Assembly (NCBI GenBank): GCA_016934605.1
Contig: JAFGSO010000251.1
Coordinates: 1 to 15,346, forward strand
From: Calditrichota bacterium
GTDB taxonomy: Bacteria > Calditrichota > Calditrichia > RBG-13-44-9
DNA length: 15,346 nucleotides
Direction of reading: 5' to 3'
Shown: one piece after another, positions 1 through 5,537 of the stretch
How the letters are laid out: each line of letters begins with the position of its first letter
Position numbering within the stretch: the first letter of the stretch is position 1
Position numbers and translations under genes: made by a program
Notes under the pieces: generated by a model
The model's input: only the letters and a program-made list of their open reading frames with translations
Told to the model about the DNA's origin: nothing
Databases searched by the model: none

Positions 1-954
1 CTGCTGCCCTCTGAGCTCACCATTGTTCACGGACCCGGTTGCCCGGTGTGTGTAACACCGCTGGAAATGCTGGATAAGGCCATCGCAATTGCACAGATAC
101 CGGGAGTCATCTTTACCTCCTTCGGAGATATGCTGCGGGTTCCCGGTTCCGAACTGGACCTGCTTTCGGTTAAAGCGGCCGGAGGAGATGTGCGGATGGT
201 TTATTCACCCCTCGATGCAGTGAGACTTGCCGAAAAGAATCCGGGCAGGAAGGTGGTTTTTTTCGCGATCGGTTTCGAAACCACTGCACCGGCCAATGCC
301 ATGGCTGTCTGGGAAGCCAGGCGCCGGGGGTTGACAAATTTTTCGGTGCTTTGTTCACAAGTCCTGGTACCTCCGGCCATCGATACTATCCTCTCCTCTC
401 CCGAATCTCGTGTACAGGGTTTTCTGGCAGCCGGACATGTCTGTACCGTCATGGGATATGAAGAATATATCCCTCTGGCAGAAAAGTACCGGGTTCCCAT
501 TGTGGTTACCGGCTTTGAACCCGTGGATATTTTGGAGGGAATTTTCATGACCGTTAAACAGCTGGAAGAAGGGCGTCATGAGGTGGATAATCAGTACCGC
601 CGGGTGGTGCAGAGGGAGGGCAATAAAGCGGCCCGGAAACTAATGAACGATGTTTTCCGAATAGTAGACCGTAACTGGCGCGGTATCGGATCGATTCCCT
701 CCAGCGGACTCAGTCTCTCGGAGCGTTATTCGGAATTTGATGCGGAAAAAATCTTCCGGGTGGAGAGTGTTTCTGCAGAAGAATCTTCTGCCTGTATCGC
801 CGGGCAAATTCTGCAGGGATTGAAAAAACCGGTTGAGTGTAAACTGTTTGGCAAGGAATGCACACCGGAACATCCAGTGGGTGCACCCATGGTTTCCTCC
901 GAAGGAGCCTGTGCGGCCTATTTTCATTATAATAAACAAAAAGTGACTTCCTGA
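1..954 (+). CDS. hypD: Hydrogenase maturation protein HypD (5' partial)
   Basis: HypD is the iron-sulfur scaffold on which, together with HypC, the Fe(CN)2CO unit of [NiFe] hydrogenases is assembled in the cytoplasm. The frame is open to the window edge, so the N-terminus is missing. About 317 residues are visible against roughly 370 in the family, so some 50-60 are lost. The conserved GPGCPVCVTP motif lies at visible residues 11-20, with Cys14 and Cys17. FFAIGFETTAPANA and AAGHVCTVMGYEEY follow the family pattern. The C-terminal region holds four spaced cysteines (SSAC, PVEC, GKEC, EGAC), the ligand set expected for the HypD [4Fe-4S] cluster. It ends in TGA at 952-954, 9 nt before hypE, consistent with one operon. 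A GTG at 46 lies inside the conserved motif and is not the start. Confidence 0.96.
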   Translation: MLPSELTIVHGPGCPVCVTPLEMLDKAIAIAQIPGVIFTSFGDMLRVPGSELDLLSVKAAGGDVRMVYSPLDAVRLAEKNPGRKVVFFAIGFETTAPANAMAVWEARRRGLTNFSVLCSQVLVPPAIDTILSSPESRVQGFLAAGHVCTVMGYEEYIPLAEKYRVPIVVTGFEPVDILEGIFMTVKQLEEGRHEVDNQYRRVVQREGNKAARKLMNDVFRIVDRNWRGIGSIPSSGLSLSERYSEFDAEKIFRVESVSAEESSACIAGQILQGLKKPVECKLFGKECTPEHPVGAPMVSSEGACAAYFHYNKQKVTS

Positions 955-963
955 GAAGATCAG

Positions 964-2028
964 ATGAAAGAGAGAAAAACAGATTTGACGGGAGGATTGG
1001 TCTGTCCCGTGCCGATTACCAACTACGATAAAATTGTGATGGCCCATGGCGGAGGCGGAACTCTTTCTCACCAGCTGATTCAGAAAATGTTCCTGCCTGA
1101 ATTTGATAACGAACTGCTTCAGGCGGAACAGGACGGAGCGGTTTATGAAGTAGGAGGGATCCGATTTGCCTTTTCAACCGATTCTTATGTGGTAAAGCCT
1201 ATTTTCTTCCCCGGGGGAGATATAGGAGAACTGGCGGTCTACGGAACGGTGAACGATCTGGCTGTTTGTGGTGCCGATCCTCAGTTTTTGTCTGCAGGTT
1301 TTATTATTGAAGAAGGTTTCTCCATGGAGGAACTCTGGAAGATAGTACAATCCATGAAGAAAGCTGCCGACAGAGCCGGAATTAAAATTGTGACCGGAGA
1401 TACCAAGGTTGTTGATCATGGATCCGGGGATAAAATTTTTATCAATACCTCGGGTGTGGGGAAAATTCGTGACAGAGTTAATCTCTCCTGGGAGCGGATT
1501 GAGACCGGCGATAAGATTATTCTGAACGGAAAGATCGCCGAACATGGAATCGCCATCCTCTCTGTGCGTGAAGAATTTCAGTTCGAAACAGATATCCGAA
1601 GTGATTCGGCACCTTTAAATGATCTGATCGGAAAATTACTGGATGTTTGTCCCGATGTACATATGATGCGGGACCCCACCCGCGGAGGTATCTCCAGTGC
1701 CCTGAATGAAATTGCCATGAAAAGTGGTATGGGAATCAGGCTGGAGGAGAGCCGGATACCGGTGGGGGAAGGCATAAATGCCATCTGTGAAATCCTGGGA
1801 CTCGATCCTCTCTATATTGCCAATGAGGGCAAAGTACTGGTTTTCACCTCGGCGGCGGATGCACCAGGGGTTCTGGAGGCAATGAAAAAGCACCCGCTTG
1901 GGCAGGATAGTGTGATTATCGGAGAGGTAGTGGCAGATCACCCCGGGCGTGTAGTGATGAAAACGCTTATCGGCAGCAATCGTGTCGTGGATATGCTTTC
2001 CGGAGAGCAACTGCCGCGGATCTGTTAG
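964..2028 (+). CDS. hypE: Hydrogenase maturation protein HypE (carbamoyl dehydratase)
   Basis: HypE is a PurM/AIR-synthase-like ATPase. It accepts a carbamoyl group from HypF on its C-terminal cysteine and dehydrates it to the thiocyanate that delivers cyanide to the active-site iron via HypC-HypD. The 354-residue product has the glycine-rich N-terminal segment MAHGGGGTLSHQLI, FSTDSYVV, VNDLAVCGADPQ and TGDTKVV, and it ends exactly in PRIC, so the essential terminal Cys is present. The length is normal for the family. The ATG at 964 follows hypD by 9 nt with only a weak purine-rich ribosome site (GAGAAG). The first ~20 residues are less typical than the rest. The gene belongs to the same operon as hypD and is homologous in fold to SelD encoded 570 bp downstream. 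Confidence 0.97.
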   Translation: MKERKTDLTGGLVCPVPITNYDKIVMAHGGGGTLSHQLIQKMFLPEFDNELLQAEQDGAVYEVGGIRFAFSTDSYVVKPIFFPGGDIGELAVYGTVNDLAVCGADPQFLSAGFIIEEGFSMEELWKIVQSMKKAADRAGIKIVTGDTKVVDHGSGDKIFINTSGVGKIRDRVNLSWERIETGDKIILNGKIAEHGIAILSVREEFQFETDIRSDSAPLNDLIGKLLDVCPDVHMMRDPTRGGISSALNEIAMKSGMGIRLEESRIPVGEGINAICEILGLDPLYIANEGKVLVFTSAADAPGVLEAMKKHPLGQDSVIIGEVVADHPGRVVMKTLIGSNRVVDMLSGEQLPRIC

Positions 2029-2047
2029 TGGATAACGGAGAAAGAAT

Positions 2048-2443
2048 GTGCTGGCGAGCGGTTTTTTTAGTATAATATCTGTTATTTTCCTGCACTGTTG
2101 GGGAAACCACTCTGAACTGAAGCCGACTCTGAGCAGTATTCAAGATAATATTTTTAACCAAAAATGTGCGATATCCGGTTGCCATGTGGGCTCATTACCG
2201 GAAGCTCATCTAAATCTGTCGGAAGGGAAATCTTATCAGAATCTGGTAAAGGTGAACAGTTTTCAAATTCGGGATATGATGCGAGTGCAGCCCGGAAGGC
2301 CGGACAGTAGTTATCTGCTGAATAAACTTGAAGGCGGGAGACTTGTTGGGGATGTAATGCCTCCGGGTGCGAAAGGTCTCTCACGTGAGGAAATTCAGGT
2401 CATAAGAGAATGGATCCAACTGGGAGCGGAAAGAAAAGATTAA
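2048..2443 (+). CDS. Small exported cytochrome c-like protein with CX4CH haem site
   Basis: The predicted product is 131 residues. A hydrophobic N-terminal stretch (MLASGFFSIISVIFLHCWGN) looks like an export signal. Cys17 sits in only a poor lipobox (FLHC), so lipid anchoring is uncertain. The mature part contains KCAISGCHVG, a CX4CH rather than CXXCH haem-attachment motif, then LNLSEGKSYQNLV, a PGRPDSSYLLNKLEG segment, VMPPGAKGLS (possible Met axial ligand) and IREWIQLGA. This order matches the small cytochrome c-like domains often seen in FCB and Planctomycete proteins. I therefore infer a periplasmic electron carrier or haem domain, with unknown partner. It starts with GTG, because the ATG overlapping it at 2046 is out of frame and closes quickly. 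A GGAGAAAG ribosome site lies just upstream. It follows hypE by 19 nt, so it is probably co-transcribed with hypDE. Confidence 0.8.
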   Translation: MLASGFFSIISVIFLHCWGNHSELKPTLSSIQDNIFNQKCAISGCHVGSLPEAHLNLSEGKSYQNLVKVNSFQIRDMMRVQPGRPDSSYLLNKLEGGRLVGDVMPPGAKGLSREEIQVIREWIQLGAERKD

Positions 2444-2448
2444 AGATC

Positions 2449-2464
2449 AAAGAAAGCCTTCTTT
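2449..2464 (+). terminator. Weak AT-rich hairpin after the cytochrome gene
   Basis: AAAGAA pairs with TTCTTT across an AGCC loop, 5 nt after the stop at 2443. The stem is short and AU-rich and the downstream run is the heptamer tract, not a clean T-run. It may slow transcription at the end of hypDE-cytochrome, but the terminator call is tentative. Confidence 0.3.
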
Positions 2465-2504
2465 ATCCCTTATCCCTTATCCCTTATCCCTTATCCGTTA
2501 TCCC
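2463..2504 (+). repeat. Heptanucleotide tandem repeat, six units of TTATCCC
   Basis: Six contiguous 7-bp units are present. Five are exactly TTATCCC, and the fifth unit (2491-2497) is TTATCCG. The tract lies wholly in the spacer between the cytochrome gene and selD, about 97 bp before the selD start. It resembles the heptad-periodic pyrimidine tract at 8316-8398. Confidence 0.95.
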
Positions 2505-2581
2505 TTCACAATAAAACCGAAATCGACAATTTTTAACAATATTTTCAATCCATTTTGTATCGTAAATGAATTATTGTGAAG
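2504..2581 (+). promoter_or_regulatory. selD leader with perfect 11-bp inverted repeat
   Basis: CTTCACAATAA (2504-2514) is perfectly complementary to TTATTGTGAAG (2571-2581), with 56 nt of AT-rich sequence between. Inside it, CGACAA (2524-2529) can pair with TTG-TA-TCG (2555-2562) with a two-base bulge, giving a nested fold. The right arm ends 19 nt before the selD ATG. It could be a leader RNA, an operator dyad, or the terminal repeats of a tiny mobile element. The sequence alone does not decide. Confidence 0.5.
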
Positions 2582-2600
2582 ATTAAAATTCAGGAAATGT

Positions 2601-3650
2601 ATGACCAGAGAAGAACTGTTTAAATTGACTCACATGGTTAGCTGTGCCGGTTGAGCAAGTAAAATAGGTCCGGGAGACCTTGAAGACATACTGAAGGAAT
2701 TTCCGAAGGCGGCCGATCCTTATCTGCTGGCAGGTCTGGATAGTAACGAGGACTCGGGTGTTTATCAGTTATCACCTGATCTGGCGCTGGTGCAGACTAT
2801 CGATTTTTTTACTCCGGTGGTGGACGATCCCTACGATTACGGCCAGATTGCGGTAGCTAACTCGTTGAGTGACATCTATGCCATGGGTGCCAGACCACTG
2901 ATCGCCCTGAATGTGGTTGGATTTCCGATCGCCAGCATGGATCGCCGTATTTTGGCACAAATACTGAAAGGTGGCTGGGAAAAAGCCCGGGAAGCGGAGG
3001 TTCTGATCATCGGAGGTCACTCTGTAAAAGATCCGGAAATAAAATATGGGCTGGCTGTAACGGCAGTCGCACATCCTGGGAAAATAGTGCGAAATAATAC
3101 TACAAATATCGGGGATCAGATTATTTTGACCAAACCGCTGGGTACCGGAATTCTTACCACCGCTCTGAAGAATGAAATGCTCCCACAGCCTTTGCTGGAA
3201 CTGGTAACACGGAGCATGAAACGGTTAAACCGGGAAGCTGCAGAAGTCATGATCCGACACGGTGTGACGGCCTGTACGGATGTCACGGGATTCGGATTGC
3301 TGGGCCATTTGCTGGAGATGGTAAAAGGGAGAGATATCGCTGCCAACATTTCGGCGGATGCGGTTCCGTTCCTGCCGGAAGTTCTTAAATTTATAGGTAA
3401 GGGACAAATTCCGGCCGGTCTGAAAGAAAATGTGTCTTTTCTGGCACCTTCTGTTCAGTTTTCACAAAATATACCGGAAGAAATGCGGAAAGCTCTCTGC
3501 GATCCGCAGACTTCCGGAGGGCTTCTCTTCACTGTATCACCTGAGAATGCCGAAAACAGCCTTCGCGATATACAGATGGCAGGGGATAAACAGGCAACTA
3601 TTATTGGCAGAATGACCGAAAAAAAGGATAAGCCCCTGGTTATTACCTGA
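2601..3650 (+). CDS. selD: Selenide, water dikinase SelD, a selenoprotein (Sec18 at in-frame TGA)
   Basis: SelD makes selenophosphate from selenide and ATP, the selenium donor for selenocysteine tRNA. Read through one TGA at 2652-2654 the gene encodes 349 residues, normal for the family. The N-terminus reads HMVSCAGUASKIGPGDL. Sec18 sits where E. coli SelD has catalytic Cys17, and Lys21 matches its essential Lys20. Downstream come DFFTPVVDDPYDYGQIAVAN, GGHSVKDPEIKYG, DVTGFGLLGHL and DPQTSGGLL. The ATG at 2601 has AGGA 5 nt upstream, and an in-frame stop at 2577 rules out earlier starts. The open frame after the TGA has its first ATG-like start only at 2790, so simple gene callers would give a truncated product lacking the catalytic residue. 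A SECIS-like hairpin follows the TGA. Confidence 0.95.
2652..2680 (+). promoter_or_regulatory. UGA selenocysteine codon with bacterial SECIS hairpin
   Basis: Eleven nucleotides after the TGA (2652-2654), AGGTC (2666-2670) pairs with GACCT (2676-2680) around the loop CGGGA. Bacterial SECIS elements sit directly 3' of the UGA, about 9-12 nt away, with a small apical loop carrying a guanine in its first two positions. All three features are met here (G at loop position 2). The hairpin would recruit SelB with Sec-tRNA. It lies within coding sequence specifying IGPGDL. Confidence 0.85.
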
Positions 3651-3652
3651 TT

Positions 3653-3690
3653 ATAAAATTTATGTACGTGAGAATAAGGGAAAATTTTAT
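3653..3690. repeat. AT-rich inverted repeat after selD
   Basis: ATAAAATTT (3653-3661) is the perfect complement of AAATTTTAT (3682-3690), with a 20-nt loop, starting 3 nt after the selD stop. It could be a weak terminator or the edge of the RAYT-bearing insertion. There is no GC stem and no T-run, so neither is firm. Confidence 0.35.
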
Positions 3691-3698
3691 CTCTATGG

Positions 3699-3720
3699 CC
3701 TGATTGAGGAGGAGATCAGG
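3699..3720 (+). repeat. Short hairpin just upstream of the RAYT remnant
   Basis: CCTGAT (3699-3704) pairs with ATCAGG (3715-3720) across a 10-nt purine-rich loop containing GGAGG. It ends 3 nt before the apparent ATG of the transposase remnant. RAYT genes are often flanked by REP-type hairpins and this could be one arm, or it may hide the ribosome site. A single copy is not enough to say. Confidence 0.35.
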
Positions 3721-3723
3721 ATT

Positions 3724-4023
3724 ATGGGGGGAAATAATAGGTCAAGTCAGCATGAAATACCACCCCAAAAACACCATCGACGTTCCATGCGGTTACATGG
3801 ATACGATTATACCAAACCAGCTGCCTGTTTCATCACCATTTGCACGCATCAACGGGCATGTTTGTGGGAATATGGTGGATGGGGAAATCGTATTATAGGA
3901 TGCCGGTAAAATTGCCCAATTATGCTGGTTGGAAATACCCATGCATTTTCCCAACGTGTTGTTGGATGAATTTGTGATCATGCCCAATCATGTTCATGGG
4001 ATAATAATACAAATCCACAATAG
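3724..4023 (+). pseudogene. Degraded REP-associated tyrosine transposase (RAYT, Y1_Tnp/IS200-like)
   Basis: Two reading frames together rebuild the N-terminal half of a RAYT. Frame one (from ATG 3724) gives HHRRSMRLHGYDYTKPAACF and ITICTHQRACL. The next frame gives GNMVDGEIVL, a TAG stop at 3896-3898, then DAGKIAQLCWLEIPMHFPN, VLLDEFVIMPNHVHGIII. PNHVHG contains the HUH metal-binding motif (HVH at 3989-3997). The frame changes near 3861-3866, where two bases seem to be missing. The protein ends abruptly after about 100 residues, and the C-terminal half with the catalytic tyrosine is absent. One frameshift, one nonsense codon and a 3' truncation make it inactive. It sits between selD and the hydrogenase operon and may have separated a once continuous cluster. 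Confidence 0.85.
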
Positions 4024-4403
4024 AAAAACCCGCCTGCTATTGAGAATGAATCTTTATAATAATTATGCATTAACATTGAATTTAATTTCACAATATTATA
4101 TTATTTAATATAATTTTACACTTAAAAGATTTTTTCCTTGACTAATTCGTTTTTTTTAATAAATTCTATTGAAAACGGAAAAGGGTAAGCTGTCTTTACC
4201 GGAAGCAGTATTTATTGATCCCTTAAAAAGTATCAGTCAACAAAAATAAACAAGTATTTTCTCTATGAATCTATCCGCGGGCTTTTAGTTTTAAGTGGTC
4301 ATCCTCCGACCGGATGAGTTTTCAAAACAAGAGCCTTAGACCAGGCCATTCAATAAAAAGTTTATTTCGAAAAATTGTCCGATTCATTCATAAAGGAGGT
4401 TCT
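4024..4403 (+). other. AT-rich leader upstream of the hydrogenase operon
   Basis: No gene is visible. The stretch is strongly AT-rich to about 4170. It contains a perfect AT hairpin (ATTATATT at 4095-4102 with AATATAAT at 4107-4114), a candidate promoter at 4138-4165, a 5-bp GGTAA/TTACC hairpin (4184-4200) and TCATCC/GGATGA (4299-4317). A frame open from 4314 into the small subunit gene lacks a ribosome site at its start, so I take this as leader. TTCACAATA at 4087-4095 also occurs in the selD leader. Confidence 0.6.
4138..4165 (+). promoter_or_regulatory. Candidate sigma-70-type promoter for the hydrogenase operon
   Basis: TTGACT (4138-4143) is followed after 16 nt by TAAATT (4160-4165), a fair -35/-10 pair within the AT-rich leader about 240 nt before the small-subunit start. 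FCB housekeeping promoters may differ from the E. coli consensus and AT-rich DNA yields chance matches, so this is only a candidate. Confidence 0.25.
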
Positions 4404-5537
4404 ATGAGCGAAAAACCTCAAACCATTCTGGAGCAGATGCTGGCTCAGGGATATACACGCCGTGATTTTCTCCGCTTCTGTTCTTACATCACTGCTGCTG
4501 CCGGCGTCCATGCCAGTGGCCTCAACAAAGTGGTGAAAGCTCTGGAGACAAAAATCCGCCCGCCGGTGCTGTGGTTTCATTTCCAGGAATGTACCTGCTG
4601 CAGTGAATCATTTATACGTTCCAATCACCCGGTTATCACAGATATCGTTCTGGATAAGATTTCCCTGGATTATACCCAGACATTGCAGGCAGCGGCCGGA
4701 GACCAGGCAGAAGAAGCACTCCACAACACCATGGAAAAGTATAAAGGCGAGTATATTATGACGGTGGAGGGAGCCGTACCTACCCGAGATGGCGGGGTGT
4801 ATTGTACAATTGCCGGACGCACTGCGCTCGATATCGTGAAGGAAGCCGCTGAAAATGCCAAAACGATTATTGCCTGGGGAAGTTGTGCTTCCAACGGATG
4901 TATCCAGGCAGCCAATCCCAATCCCACCGGAGCCACCCCGATTTATAAGGTACTGCCGGGAAAAACCGTGATGAATGTGCCCGGTTGTCCGCCCATCGCC
5001 GAAGTGATGGCCGGAGTTATTGTTCATGTACTGGCTTTCGACCGTATACCTCAACTGGACGGTCTGAATCGTCCGCGTGCTTTCTATTCCAAGAGGGTGC
5101 ATGATTCCTGTTACCGCAGACCCTTCTACGATGCGGGCCTGTTTGTGAATTCTTTCGATGACGAAAATGCCCGCAAGGGATATTGCCTGTATAAGGTCGG
5201 ATGCCGCGGACCTGTTACATACAACTCCTGCGGGATTATCCGCTGGAATAATGGCGTCAGTTATCCCATCCAATCCGGACATCCCTGTATCGGTTGCAGC
5301 GAGGCTAACTTCTGGGACAATGGTCCGTTCTACCAGCATTTGGCCAATATCCCGGGTTTCGGTATCGAAACGACCGCGGATAAGATCGGAACAATCGTCG
5401 GAATAGGGACCCTGGCAGGAGTGGCCGCTCATGCTATTTCAACCAATATCCGGAAAAGACGCCTCATTCAGGAAGTGATAGATACAAGCGCCAAAGAAGA
5501 AAAAGAATCTTCCGGTAAGCAGGAAGGAGGTGAATAA
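4404..5537 (+). CDS. hyaA: Uptake [NiFe] hydrogenase small subunit, O2-tolerant six-Cys type
   Basis: This is the electron-transfer subunit of a periplasm-facing, membrane-bound H2-oxidising hydrogenase (377 residues). A Tat signal TRRDFLRFC (18-26) precedes the mature domain. The proximal cluster has six cysteines: C63, C65, C66 (ECTCCSESF), C161 and C166 (GSCASNGC), and C195 (PGCPP). Their spacing equals C17/19/20/115/120/149 of Ralstonia MBH and E. coli HyaA, whose [4Fe-3S] cluster gives oxygen tolerance. H233, C236, C261, C267 fit the distal cluster and C276, C295, C298 the medial [3Fe-4S]. A C-terminal helix (about 327-349) should anchor it and contact cytochrome b. The start at 4404 has AAAGGAGG 4 nt upstream, while an in-frame ATG at 4314 lacks a ribosome site. 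It overlaps the large-subunit gene by one base (TAATG). Confidence 0.96.
   Translation: MSEKPQTILEQMLAQGYTRRDFLRFCSYITAAAGVHASGLNKVVKALETKIRPPVLWFHFQECTCCSESFIRSNHPVITDIVLDKISLDYTQTLQAAAGDQAEEALHNTMEKYKGEYIMTVEGAVPTRDGGVYCTIAGRTALDIVKEAAENAKTIIAWGSCASNGCIQAANPNPTGATPIYKVLPGKTVMNVPGCPPIAEVMAGVIVHVLAFDRIPQLDGLNRPRAFYSKRVHDSCYRRPFYDAGLFVNSFDDENARKGYCLYKVGCRGPVTYNSCGIIRWNNGVSYPIQSGHPCIGCSEANFWDNGPFYQHLANIPGFGIETTADKIGTIVGIGTLAGVAAHAISTNIRKRRLIQEVIDTSAKEEKESSGKQEGGE

Noticed and set aside
2463..2504. CRISPR array
   Set aside because: The units are contiguous 7-mers without spacers, and no cas genes are present.
2790..3650. A 286-residue SelD starting at the GTG at 2790
   Set aside because: Conserved SelD sequence continues upstream in frame through the TGA to an ATG with a ribosome site. 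The shorter form would lack the catalytic residue.
4187..4249. Short frame KLSLPEAVFIDPLKSISQQK ahead of the hydrogenase operon
   Set aside because: It has no clear start or ribosome site and matches no family I know. It is too short to call against chance.
4314..4403. A 30-residue N-terminal extension of the hydrogenase small subunit
   Set aside because: There is no ribosome site at 4314, while 4404 has AAAGGAGG and places the Tat motif at the normal distance from the N-terminus.
4608..5432. Long minus-strand frame (274 codons) opposite the hydrogenase small subunit
   Set aside because: It is a shadow of the strongly conserved plus-strand gene, with a low-complexity product and no recognisable motifs.
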